Positions 12,906 through 23,910 of a stretch of 64,000 nt of DNA are shown here, piece by piece. Location of the stretch: NCBI RefSeq assembly GCF_020921035.1, contig NC_063160.1, forward strand, positions 16,147,095-16,211,094. The letters are read 5' to 3'. Within the stretch, counting starts at the first letter, position 1, and the number at the start of each line of letters is the position of its first letter. A program made the translations under genes and the position numbers. The stretch is from Rhodamnia argentea (Eukaryota; Streptophyta; Magnoliopsida; Myrtales; Myrtaceae). The notes below the pieces were generated by a model. It worked only from the letters and a program-made list of their open reading frames with translations. It ran no database searches and had not been told where the DNA came from.

Positions 12906-14366
12906 TTATTGCTGTGAGGTTACAATCTTCACATTCTTTCTGTTCTTCACCAAATCAGCTCTTGATTCCATCTTCTCAGGTACTGGAGCAGAGAATCTGA
13001 ACTTACTGGTCTGGCCCTTATATCCTCCACCACTGTCCACTTCACCTCCACTCCTCACCCTTCCCTGGTGCTTTTCTCCATCGCTGCTCTCCAGAGACTC
13101 CCCACTCTCCTTCTCAGCTTCTCCCTCTTCATCATCGTCATCATCATCCTCAGCCACATAAGAAGAGCCCTTCATCTCTTCAAGCTCTCGAAAATCCTCC
13201 AAAACCTCTCCACCACCAATACCATCCCGATCATCCCCGCTCGAGCTTGCCTCGTCAGACTTGCTGCTGATGATCCTATACACATTTCCATCCTCCGCGA
13301 AGCTCACAACTTTCTTCACTCCATGCCTTTTCCCCGATGCCCTGCTCACCCTCCCATTGTCCACTTCCCCATCGCCGAAATTGTGGAACCCTTCAAGCTC
13401 CACTTCTTCCCCAGCATCATTCTCTAAAGCCCTAGACAACTCGCGGACCCTCTCGACCCTCGTCCTCAGGTTATTAACCACTTCTCTCTGATCCCTCAAG
13501 TCCTTCGCTTTGCTTCTACCTCCCACAGATTTCACACACTTCTTAGCTTTATAAGAAATCTCATATCTTTTCACAGCAAGACTATCAATGTACTCCAACA
13601 AGCAACCCAAATCCCTGCTAATCTTCCTCTTACTATCTCTTATCACAGGACTATTACCCTGCAAACATCAAGCCAACTGCCATTAAAAAAAAAAAAAAAA
13701 CAGAGACTTTCAAGCTAAAGTGCTAAAGTGACACAACACAAGAAGAGACAACAAAATAGAGGGATTCTTTTCAGCTACCTGAATGGAATCTAGCTGAAGC
13801 AGCAGGGCGGTGATCTTCCGAGAGACGCGATCGAGATCGAGGTGGGAAGAGGCGTAGACGGAGGACCGGAGAGCGAGGGAGGCGGACTTGATGGAAGCGA
13901 GGTGCTCGAGGTCTCGGAGGGCTCTGGATCTGCGGACGAGGAAGGCTCGGAAGTGGCCCTGGATGATGCGAGCCGCCGCGTCCCTGAGAGAACAACACCG
14001 ACGGCGGTGACCGGAAGCAGGAGAAGGAGGAGAGATGGAGAAGGAATGGAGAGAGGATTCCAGAGCTTCGATGCGATCGAGGAGAGAGGAGATGGAATGT
14101 GGGTGATGCCGGAGCTGCTGTTGCGGGTGGTGGTGATGGGGTTGACTAAAGCTTGTTTCTTGGTGGGTCCGAGGGAATGGTTTGCGGGGCTCCTGAGGAG
14201 GAGGAGGAGGAGGTGGTTGAAGGAGGCGCGAAATGAGGGCTTCGACGAGCGGGTCTAATAGTGGCTGAGGCGGCGTGTGGTGGGATGCGCCGGAGCGGCA
14301 GCAGGAGCTGCTGCAGCAACAGGGGGTCGGGGGTGGCGGCACGTGTTGGTGGTGGTGGTGAGCCAT
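12906..14366 (-). CDS. BAG8: BAG family molecular chaperone regulator 8-like, with IQ motif
   Basis: Two exons, 13779-14366 and 12906-13658, join in phase 0 to give 446 residues. The ATG at 14366 sits in a good plant start context (CCCATGGCT). The N-terminus is rich in His, Pro, Cys and Ser (MAHHHHQHVPPPPTPCCC). An IQ calmodulin-binding motif follows at about residues 128-150 (AARIIQGHFRAFLVRRSRAL), then the BAG helix bundle at about 150-230 (VSRKITALLLQLDSIQ into SRDLGCLLEYIDSLAVKRY). The C-terminal half is acidic and low in complexity, with a long Asp/Glu tract near VAEDDDDDDEEGEAE. BAG proteins bind the Hsc70 ATPase domain and promote nucleotide exchange; plant BAG5-8 add calcium/calmodulin control through the IQ motif. 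The combination of a His/Pro-rich head and an acidic tail fits BAG8 (At3g29310). Plastid location is reported for the family, but I cannot confirm it here. Confidence 0.85.
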
Positions 14367-15057
14367 GGGGCGGCGGGAGGCCGAAGGACGTGAGAAGAGG
14401 ATGGATTTGGGGGGGATCGAGACCCAACGAGCGGGGCCTATCCCTATCAGTCCGTGCTCCGCGGACCCTTTTTCCTCTCTTTCTACTCCTTTGACTAAGC
14501 TGAGACTCGTATCCGTTGGCGATCTGAACGGCGGTTGCACGGTAGTTGCACGGTAGATTAGTGGGAATCATTTGTCGGGGAGGACAACCATCAGACAATG
14601 ACTGACGATCGACGACCCCTGAGCTGTCATCTTTTTCGGTTAAATGGTAAAAAGATACGATCTTGATTTCGAAGATAATAACAAACGAGAATACACATCC
14701 AAACCAACCCTGTACTCCGATTTTAAGGGACTTTCTGGGAAATCCCGATAGTTCTTTTGGATGCGAAAACAAGCAAAGATAGAGATTAAGGTGAGTGCGA
14801 AATTCAACACGTCAAAATGGGGGGAAGTCTACCGAGTCTCTCTCACTTCCACCGAAGCATATAGTTCAATCGTCGTTCCAGGTCCCTCAATTAAAAAGAA
14901 TGATTCCGGACTAGTTATCTCAGAGGCAAGGGGCTCAATATGTATTTTGACTACTGAGTGTGCCGAGGAGGCCAAAAACTAACCTCCCCCACCATCTTTC
15001 TGTACATAAACCACGGGATCAGTGACTCGGAATCACAAAACAGAAAGGGAGACGCGC
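14367..15057. other. Spacer upstream of BAG8-like gene, downstream of zinc-finger gene
   Basis: The part next to 14366 is the probable leader and promoter of the minus-strand BAG8-like gene. The part next to 15057 is the probable 3' untranslated region of the minus-strand U1-type zinc-finger gene. No additional gene, RNA or repeat is seen. Confidence 0.35.
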
Positions 15058-17479
15058 TCATGATCCAGCTGTGTGTTTCTTCAGCATGGTGGTGTGCTTC
15101 TGTCCGGTTAGATGGTACATAAATACCGTGTCGCTGTTGCACACCACGTTGCATATGGTGCACGTCCTAACAGCATCCACGGCCGCCCCACCTTGGACGA
15201 CCCTCCTCCTCTTCGTCTCCAGGTCCTCCACGGGCTCAGACGCTGCCTTCTTTCTACTGTTTTGCTCGGCAACCCCACTGTGCTGATCGGGGTTCTCAGG
15301 CGGACCGATTAGTGCATTGCTTGACCCGTTTGATCCGGTGGGAACCGAGTTAGCCGCTTCTTTTAGCTTCTCAAGATTCTTCATGTGCTTCTTTCCCAAT
15401 TTGTGCTGATCAAGCATGTCTTTGCTGTTACAGTGGACATTGCAAGTTCCACAGTAAGCAGATTGTACAACCTTTGTTTTCTTTGGATGCTTCTTCCATG
15501 CACCAATTTTGGGAGGCTTAACTTTGGGATTACTCCGGAAGGCAGGGTTGAGATTTATAGCAGCCAATTGCCCTGTCCTATCTGTAGGTACTGCAAGTAT
15601 TGTAGGAGAGTGCTTTACACTCATCTATGCAGCGTAAGCAAATATCCAAATTAGCAATCATACAAAGGCCGTTTTCGAGGAGACAAAAAGCAAAACATAG
15701 ACTGGTCTTCGTGCCCCAACCCCATGCGCACCCTTCTTCTAAAAAAAAAAAACCACGAAGCTGCACTACAAAACACATAAAATATAGAAAGAAAAGGGCA
15801 AAGGCAGCACAACTGGAAAGACTTGTCCTTCAGTCATGGCCAATGTGGAGACATAAAATTATTTTTAGGCGCCAACCTCACTACCGTATTTTATAATTCA
15901 GAGAGCACTGAAATCCTAGCTGCAATAGATATGAAGCTCTTTGTCTCCTTTGCGATTAGATAATCTCATCAGATAGAAGAAAAACTTCCACGAGCACAGA
16001 ACGAAGGACATACCAACACAAAGGCACAAACCACTGCCTCAACTTCCTTTAAAAAATGCAAAAGAAACTCAAGTGCTTTCTTAGATCAACCAAATGGGCC
16101 AACTACTATGTCAAATAATGGATAATCAGCCAAACAACTAGGATTGCAGATAAGGATGAACTGGGTTATCACTACATTAACACATACATAATGCGTGCAA
16201 GTGGGATAGAACTCGTCGCCCATAGTCATGTCCACATGTTCAACGCTAGCATAAGAACTCATTTACACAGCCAGTCTAATCCAATGACAAGCAAATTTAT
16301 GAGAAAACAATTAGTCATCTTGATTCAAGAAAGAACAAAAGTCAATTAATTACCACCGAGAGCATCAATATTTCAGATGATTTTACCTACTATAACAGCC
16401 GCTATAGCATTACAGACGTCCTTCCACTAACACGGGTAGAAATACCTGTCAATGGTGACCCTCCAGGTCGCCTAGATAAGCTGCGGCTATGTTCAATTCT
16501 ATGTATTCCTTTATCCGAATACCACAGTGCTTATTAGAAAATTTCTCACTCCTATCGTCTTTTTATGTTTGGCTGAAGCCAAGAACCTATCTAGCATTAC
16601 TGGAAAGTGAAAACATCAGCTGAGATCAACCCTTTGTGATCAGGACGTTGCAAATCAAACGAGGGGGTAAAAATGCTTCTCAGCCCCAACAGAACAAGTA
16701 TTTCCGACACAAGACATATGACATTCCTGGAATTATCAACAGATCCCGACGAAAATGAGCACCTAATTCAGTTAATTCACTCACTACTCACCATTGATGG
16801 GATATAAGATCGGTGAATTTCCGAATGAATGGTGATATTCGATACATAATGGAATGGTAAAATGAGATTACTTCGCAAGCAGATCAATTCCGCCTTTCTG
16901 TATCAATTCACTTCAATGTTCAATCAGCAACACATTATTGACGACAATGTAGCAAATGGACTAATTCAATCAATCATCAATTACTTTTTCCGCATCAATT
17001 AACATATATAGCCCCAAAGACACCAGAAAACCATTAACTTTTTCTTGAAAAATAACACTCACAACTCCTCCATATGTAGCTGGATCCACCCCGTATTGCT
17101 GATTCCCCGACGTGGCGGCCAAACTCGGCGCACTCGAGGCCCGATACGCCGCATAGCTGGGTGTCCCGTCGACATGATGGGCCGGATAAGAGCTCAAGGA
17201 GCTAAATGGGGCCGCGCCGGGAAGTGTTGCGACAGCTCCGGCGTCGGCGTAGAAGAGATGGGGCACCTGAGGTTGGGGGAGGGCAGAGAAGGTGAAACTG
17301 GAGCTAGGGTCGAAGAGTTTGGGGAGGTGAAGAGGTGGGTTTGGCGATGATGACGATGATAATGAGAGAAGCGAATCGCTTCGGTTTGTGACTTGTAGGT
17401 ATGGCGGAGGACGTGAGTTCTGGCGAAATTGAGCGAAGTTGGTGCTGTAACAATCCATGGAAGCTTGCTGCTGCACCAT
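15058..17479 (-). CDS. U1/matrin-type C2H2 zinc-finger protein, two fingers
   Basis: Two exons, 17063-17479 and 15058-15624, are split by a 1.44 kb intron and join in phase 0 to give about 327 residues. I chose the ATG at 17479 (MVQQQASMDCY); 17458 is a second possible start. Residues 1-139 are low in complexity (Ser, Pro, Ala, Tyr), with no domain I recognise. Two U1-like fingers follow with the long Cys-Cys and His-His spacing of the double-stranded-RNA-binding type. The first is at about 196-219 (YCGTCNVHCNSKDMLDQHKL, then GKKH) and the second at about 293-316 (CTICNVVCNSDTVFMYHLTG, then QKH). A basic patch (ETKRRR) between them could be a nuclear signal. Related plant proteins are often named UBP1-associated protein 1C-like or zinc-finger RNA-binding proteins, so an RNA-related nuclear role is an inference from family. 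Its promoter carries a tandem duplication (see 17507-18035). Confidence 0.82.
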
Positions 17480-17506
17480 TTTCAGCAAATTTTCTGCGAG
17501 AAGAGT

Positions 17507-18035
17507 TTCATTCCAAGAGAAACTGTAAATACAAAAGGGCACATTGAGAAGAAAGTGCAGAGGGATAATTACATAATGGCCCCTGGATTATTGGGGTTGT
17601 GGCAATTTGCCCCCTTAAATATCAATTTTTCTTTTTTGGGTCAGATCAATTTCTGCAATTGACCATTGGAAATCCGTTTCATTTTACTCCAAGAAAAATT
17701 GAAAATAAAAAACGAATTTTTAAGAAGAAAGTGCAGACGTATAATTACACCATGCCCCTGGATTATTGGGGCCGTGGCAATTTGCCCCTTCAGGCTCCGT
17801 ATGTTTTACGAAAAATGAAGAACTCGAAAAATATTTTTCAAGAAATGATCGATTGTATCATTTTAATAATATTTTTATTATCGGTAATAACTTATGTCTA
17901 AATAATTACGTGGATAAAAAATGATTATTTTTTGAAAAATATTTTTCAAATTTTTCATTTTTAACGAAATAAAAGCATCCCTAAATATCCATTCACGCAA
18001 TTGACCATTGAAAATCCGTTTCATTTTACCCCCGG
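17507..18035. repeat. Imperfect tandem duplication at the promoter of the zinc-finger gene
   Basis: A segment starting near 17507 (CCAAGAGAAACTGTAAAT, then AGAAGAAAGTGCAGAG and CCCCTGGATTATTGGGG) repeats about 183 bases later, from about 17690 (CCAAGAAAAATTGAAAAT, AGAAGAAAGTGCAGAC, CCCCTGGATTATTGGGG). A second block, CAATTGACCATTGG followed by AATCCGTTTCATTTTAC, occurs near 17657 and again near 17998. The gap between them is filled by an AT-rich insertion. The first copy abuts the start codon at 17479, so it spans the leader and proximal promoter. Confidence 0.7.
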
Positions 18036-18777
18036 CCTCGACTCGAGGCCAAATTCTCCCCGGAATGTTGCTTTCGTGCTCTCACGTGATTAGGCAATTC
18101 TTGCCTTGAAGGGCAAAAATGTGAATTTAAATAAAGAAGTAGAACGGCTAATTTAACCATATGTTACATAAAAACAACCTCTAGTGAACTTAAAAGAAAG
18201 TTCAAATTCGTACCTTATAATAAGGTAGATCAAGATGTGGTTGGTCTCACGTGGACTTTAAAAGTGAACTAGGCAAACCAATATCTTTGCATTGGGTATG
18301 TGTTTACACCTCAAGAAGCCTTGCTGACAAATTTTCCTATGCGGTACATGTCGAATTTACAAAAGACAAGAAAAACACTTGTGTCTTTTTTTAATATTAT
18401 TTTATCAACAAGGTTAAACATGTAATTGGGGGCTGATTTAGTAGCTGGGGGGCTTATACTACCGCTGAAAGGTGATTTGGTGAGAGGATATAGTTCTTCA
18501 TTTCGAGTTAATAAGGAGCAAAAGCAAAAGACTTAAAAAAAACAGGATTTTTCCCACCAGATCAAAGGGAATGAATCAGAACCGAAGGACAACAAGGCAT
18601 ATAAGCAATAGGAAAAGCAAAAGTTGGCTCACTGTACACTGGTACAGGATCATCGAAACTCATTTACAGCCCCAGCGATGGCATCTGTTGTAGCTGTACT
18701 GTACTGTAACTTGTGTATCTCCTTCTTCAGCTGCTTGCTTGGTAGAGCTCTAAAACAAATCTGCAGTCGACTTCTAT
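18036..18777. other. Spacer, no gene seen
   Basis: AT-rich spacer between the duplicated promoter of the U1-type zinc-finger gene and the 3' end of the ZAT gene. Bases from about 18600 to 18777 probably belong to the 3' untranslated region of the ZAT gene. No open frame of interest is seen. Confidence 0.35.
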
Positions 18778-20004
18778 CTACACCACAGGACCCACCAGAG
18801 CCCCATGCTCGTGCTCTCTTACCAGACACCTCTTGAGCAGAGGATGAGCACCATCTTCTCCTCCTCCTTGGAGCTCAAATGGCACATTGAGATCGATCAG
18901 CCTGGTTAAGCCTGCTGAGATCTCCAGCTTCTCGGGGATGTCCAGTTTGGCTTTGGCCGCATAGCCTCCTGCCTCCTCCGCTACCAGGCGATGAGCACTG
19001 CTCTTGTGACCGCCGCAGGCCTTTCCCGATGCAATCCCTTTACCCCGGCTAGCCCCGCGTATCTCCGCGTCATTCGGTATTGCAGAGCAGGAGCTCCCTC
19101 TCTTCCCGGGGTGCGCACAGTGGCCTCCGAGTGCCTGGTGAGATGGGAATGCCCTGCTGCAGTTCTTGCACTTGTACTCCTTCTTTCTTGGGGAATCATC
19201 AGATCTCTCAGAACCGGCGGTGAAAGTCGTCGTCTTGCAGGAGCGGGGTTGGCCTAGCTTGACCACCTCTGTTGCTTCGGTTACGACTCCATCGAGCTTG
19301 AAACTCAGGGCGCCGTCAAATCCCTTCTCAAATTCACCACCACCGTACACAGAATCACCCTTTTCTGCGACATTCTGGAATTCTACTCCCCTGAGAAGCA
19401 TCTCGATGTGAACTTCATTATCTGCAGACCCCAGATCAGTGTGATCATATCTCACCTTCTTGAGCTTTGTTCCACCATCCTCGCGGTGTCCTACGTCCTT
19501 TCTCTTCATCCGATACGCCACAGCGCCCATAGAGAGAATCAAAAGAGAAGCCGCTGCCTCTTCCTCGTCTGGCCGCCAAATCTCGCTAGATGTTCCAGAC
19601 GAGGATTGTGGCGTATCAGCGTCCATCCTATTAAAGATCCTCAGTTTCTCGAGCTGAGACCTCGAATGGGCACACAAAGAGCCCTGCGGCTCAAACGCCT
19701 GATCACATTCTTGAGGAAGAACCACAAAAGCATCCATTCCTCTTTCGCTTCTTGGGTGGAGTCTCATGTGGCCGAACAGAGCGCGACGCGACCGAAACCC
19801 TTTCCCACAGACCCAACATTCATTCACGAGACTCCAAGCAAACTCCGTCTCGTGGCCGCGGAGGGGCGACCTCTGGTTCTTGGCCGGTTTGGAGGCCGTC
19901 GTGGCGCGGTGGCTCCTGACGTGGCCTCCCAAGACTCTTCCGCTGGCGAAGCTTTTCCCGCAGAGCTTGCACGCATAACTCCTCCCTTGACCCTGTTCCG
20001 CCAT
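18778..20004 (-). CDS. ZAT-type C2H2 zinc-finger repressor with EAR motif
   Basis: An intronless frame of 408 residues from the ATG at 20004 (MAEQGQGRSYACKLC); the frame stays open upstream, but this is the first ATG that begins just before finger 1. Finger 1 is at about residues 11-32 (CKLCGKSFASGRVLGGHVRS, then H), finger 2 at 63-83 (CWVCGKGFRSRRALFGHMRL, then H), and finger 3 at 279-297 (CKNCSRAFPSHQALGGH). A finger-like remnant (ASGKACGGHKSSAH) lies at about 325-338. The C-terminus holds LIDLNVPFEL (369-378), an EAR/DLN repression box that recruits TOPLESS-type co-repressors. Plant QALGGH-type proteins bind DNA in the nucleus and mostly repress stress and development genes. Finger 3 has unusual His spacing (HCAH), and the fourth lacks its Cys pair. 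The closest Arabidopsis group is ZAT1/4/9-like, but I do not assign one member. Confidence 0.9.
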   Translation of the reverse strand: MAEQGQGRSYACKLCGKSFASGRVLGGHVRSHRATTASKPAKNQRSPLRGHETEFAWSLVNECWVCGKGFRSRRALFGHMRLHPRSERGMDAFVVLPQECDQAFEPQGSLCAHSRSQLEKLRIFNRMDADTPQSSSGTSSEIWRPDEEEAAASLLILSMGAVAYRMKRKDVGHREDGGTKLKKVRYDHTDLGSADNEVHIEMLLRGVEFQNVAEKGDSVYGGGEFEKGFDGALSFKLDGVVTEATEVVKLGQPRSCKTTTFTAGSERSDDSPRKKEYKCKNCSRAFPSHQALGGHCAHPGKRGSSCSAIPNDAEIRGASRGKGIASGKACGGHKSSAHRLVAEEAGGYAAKAKLDIPEKLEISAGLTRLIDLNVPFELQGGGEDGAHPLLKRCLVREHEHGALVGPVV

Positions 20005-22985
20005 CTCGGCGCAGATCAACCCAGAAACGGAGCCACCAAACGGAGGAGGAAAAACAGAAAAAAGACCCCGAAGCTCGAAAGGGGTCTGAATCTTTTTCAA
20101 AGACAAACGAGAGGCCGAGGCAGGATCGATCCTCGGAGCAAGCCAAAAGGAGGAATCGACAAAACGGGGGGCGTAAAAGCAGAGCAATCAGAAAAAATCA
20201 AAAAAGAGGAAAGGACGCTTCTTAGCTCCAGAAATCAATCGAGAAGGAGAGGCTCCGCATTGCATCTTCCTGGGTTTTGAAGGTCGCGCGCGGAGCTGCA
20301 GAGGAACGGAAACGGAACGGGGAGTATCGGAAGCCCGAAGAGGAGAACCCTACGCCGAACCGCCGAGACGGGTTTGCCTTCTTTTCTTCGCTGGTTCGGC
20401 TCGAGGGGATCCGCAGAGGAGTGATATATGTGGAAGTGACCTTTTAGAGAGAGAGAGAGAGAGATTTTGCAGTTTTGGTTTGATACGGGCGTGAGATTGG
20501 CACGAGAATGGATGCGGGATAATCCTATTCGCCGCTGGTTCTGCGTGGCCTGATCGAGCAGGGGAGGGAGAGACACTGCACTTGCATGGAAAGCAACTGG
20601 GAATTAGGCGTACGGACGTCTCTTTAGGCCTACAAGGACTCCTTTTGTTCTTATCGTTTTTATTTAAAGGTGCTTATATCAAGGGTCGAGACAAATAATT
20701 GGCAAAGTCTACTACTCCATTCGGGAAAAAAAAAATTACGAAACTTTTTCTCCTACTACATTATTTTATTTAATTTTCGGAACACAAGTATTTTGCGACT
20801 TTTATCTTAAAAGTCATTTTCATACGCAACGATCGGGAATATGGCACGAGAACACGACTAGATCACAATAGAAATTATTAAAAAGTTTTTGAACCCCGAC
20901 ACGAATTGACATGTTATCACGCATTTTTCATTTATTTTTTTTTTTCGGCAACCACGTTGAAATTTAAAGGATCGTGCGAATATAATAAGACGACACAAAT
21001 TTTCGCTCTCGGATATGGGTATCGAATTTGTTAGGGCTTTGCTGTGATCTAAATTTTCAGATCGAAACTATAACCTAACCTAACCTAACCTCATCCTGTT
21101 CAAAAAAAAAAAAAATCCAACATCATCGGTTAACCAAAGTTTTTAAAATAGAAGAAGAAGATTAAGCTATTGAAAAATCACTTTTGACTTTAAGAAGGAA
21201 ACGATGAATTCGTGATGATCAACAGGAGTAATTAAGCAATCACCACTGCCCAAGATAAATCAAATCTGTTGACCCAAAAAACAAAAGTACAAATCAAATC
21301 TCGGGAAAGATAAAATATTCACCTTATTCTTGGCAAAGTTTGATTAACCTTGTAAACCTTATCCAAAAAAAAAACAAAACAAAACTTTTTTAAACAAACC
21401 ATCTTAGCAACAACACCACCACACCACCAGAACCATGATGCCACAAACATGAATACCCCTATGTACAAAAGGGTATTTCATTACAAAAGTGCCCCGGCAT
21501 GGACCAATAAGAAATCAACAGATGTTAATGACAAGTAATGGCTGTAACTATGATCCAACTCTGTCCAGCAAAACAAGTAATTCCTCAGTTCAGTTTGTCA
21601 CGTACCTCTACAATACTATGATTGTTCATGATCTTCGTCGGCAACTCCAAGCGCCCGGCGCACGGAGGGCCAAAAATTATCCTCGTCGCCGTCGGATGGC
21701 CAGCGAGAAAAAGTACAAGCATCCAGCCGAAAATTTGGGTGCAGTCCCATCGGTTCGAGCTCGCTATATATCTCGTCTTCTCCTTGATAATGTCACGAGC
21801 GGCCACTGTAAAAAAAATCGTAAGAAGCTTTTATGCTATCACATTGACCTTTTCTAGGGGCGCCTGTGACTCTTTCCGTTCCCATTCCCAGCCTTGCGCA
21901 CCGACCCTAGAGCACATCCAGCACCAACACCGCGGCCTTTTGGTTAGAGCCACCGGAAGATGCTATCCCGTGAGAATTATTAGTAGTCAAAAACTCGGGG
22001 AGCGAAGCCATTTGATTGCCTCCGGCGAAGTGCATTGCGATCCGCTAGCCATCAGAGAGTGCAAATTTAGAAAAACTCTGTGAGAGGGGATTGTCAAATT
22101 TGGGACGATTTCTTGACCATTATATTTTTAAGTGAAACTTCATTTTTTTTTTTTAATATAATTGTGATTGGTCCGATTTTTATTTAGAAATATATTTTTT
22201 TCTGATCATGAATTATATAGATTGGTCCGATTTTAACTTCCGTGTCGGTTCTATGAATTGGATTATTTTTGTTTGTAATCGAAATTGAAAGGAAAAATAG
22301 GAGGAACGAAAAAAAAAAATTTTGAGTGCATAGTAGATTAGTATAAGTTCCGAAACCTTAACGGCCTCGCGAGTTAACAAAGGGACTAAACTGAATTAGA
22401 AAGATCAACCTAGTTGTGCTGCTGATAAAAGAAGTTTTGCCCATACCCACCAAAAAGACATTAAAAAAGAGATAATTTTTCGCAAAGGGAGGAATGATTT
22501 CATGTCTACTCACCCTTAAACCAAATTAGGCTTATTAAAAAGATCAACCTCTCTTCTCTTTCGCGTCGTTTCCCGAAAAGAAAAATTTCCCATCTAGACT
22601 TGGTACTGTTTTTGTTATTACAATGAATCGGGGGAGTCGCAAATGGCATCACCAAAAAGACATTTTTGAAATGATCATCCGGTAATCATCCGACATTAGA
22701 TAATTGATGGGATGTTAATGGATAAGTCGTCCCCTCTCTCACCGGTAGGTCTGGTCATCGGCAGACCTCACACCTCACATTCATATGACCCCTTTTGCCT
22801 TGTTTTCTGCTGCATTTCCCTTCTCTTCTCTTTTCCTCCCAGCGGCCTACCCAGAGAAATAAGTAAAAATATTGCATTTTGGGTTCTTTCTTGGTTTTTA
22901 TTAACATAGTTAAAACACCTGAGACTGCATGATCAATGCAAGGACATGACTCTTTTTATGCAACAATTAACTGGACGTAGACATT
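20005..22985. other. ZAT promoter and long spacer without a supported gene
   Basis: The minus-strand leader of the ZAT gene probably reaches about 20400. It contains a GA run at 20446-20464 (CT on the coding strand) and an ATATATCA element near 20421 that could serve as a TATA box. From 20640 onward the sequence is AT-rich. It includes four AACCT units near 21071-21091 and several A or T runs. Open frames at 21489-22083 overlap each other on both strands and resemble nothing. No transposon ends were recognised before the integrase-like relic. Confidence 0.4.
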
Positions 22986-22989
22986 ACAT

Positions 22990-23910
22990 TAGTTCCTGCT
23001 GAGTTGCACCGAATGACCGAGGCGCGTGGCCTTTCCTGATGTGGGGGATCGACGTGACAGGACCGATCAATCATCACCAATCAATCCCAATGCCTTGAAT
23101 GGACATCGTTTCCTACCCGTGGTCGTCGATTCCTTTTCAAAGTGGATCGAGGCCGGTTCATACGCCAATGTCACAGCCAAGAGTGTGGCTAGGTTTTTGC
23201 GTCGAGACGTCATCGCCCGATATGGGGAGCCAAAGGCTATAATCACCGATAATAGCTGAAACTTGAACAACAAGTTGGTTGACGAGGTTCTTGACGAGTT
23301 CCGCATCCATCACTTGAATTCTTCGCCTTACCGCCCTTAGATGAATGGCATAGTAGAAGCTGCGAACTAGAATATCAATAAGATTTTGTCTAAGACAACC
23401 GAGAACATCCGTGATTGGCATGAGAGACTCCCATGTGCACCGATGGTATACCGGACATCAATTAGAACTTCGATCGGGGCAATGCCTTTGTCATTGGTAC
23501 ATGGCATGGAAGCAATGCTTCCACAAGAAGTAGAGATTCCCTCGTTGAGGATTTTGTCACATTTAAAGCTATCGGAAGCAAAATGGATTAAATAGAGATA
23601 TGAGCAATTGAACATGATCGACGAGAAAAGACTGCGAACCGTCTATCATGGTCAGTATTATCATAAGCAAGTGGCAAAGTCGATTAATCGTAAAGTCCGT
23701 CCCCGACATTTTGAGGTCAATGACTTAGTGCCGAAGAAGAGGTTGGCAATTATACAGCACCCTGGAAGCAAATTCAGTGCAAATTATGAAGGATCATATG
23801 TGATCAAGAAGGTTCTCCTGGAGGGGTGTGTTGATTTTAGCTAAGATTGATGGCTAGGGTTGATCTTTGTGAATGTTAATATGGTAAAAAAGCATTTCCC
23901 CATGAATAAA
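22990..23910 (+). mobile_element. Ty3/gypsy retrotransposon fossil, integrase end only
   Basis: A broken fragment with several breaks. Parts that can still be read include the integrase core with its target-site Asp/Asp/Glu context (FSKWIEAGSYANVTAKSVAR, then ARYGEPKAIITDN, then IHHLNSSPYRP), the YRTSIRTSIGAMPLSLVHGM segment, and the C-terminal tether region ending in a VKKHF-like sequence. The wording fits the non-chromodomain Tat/Retand side of Ty3/gypsy in plants. I see no reverse transcriptase, gag or LTR pair near it, so it is a truncated old copy. It looks moderately diverged rather than ancient. Confidence 0.9.

Noticed and set aside
19408-20280. Plus-strand open frame of 290 codons across the ZAT gene
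   Set aside because: It is the antisense shadow of the ZAT coding frame and has no domain of its own.
21071-21091. Four AACCT units resembling an insect-type telomere repeat
   Set aside because: Plant telomeres use CCCTAAA, and four copies of a five-base unit in AT-rich DNA are not enough to claim an interstitial telomere.
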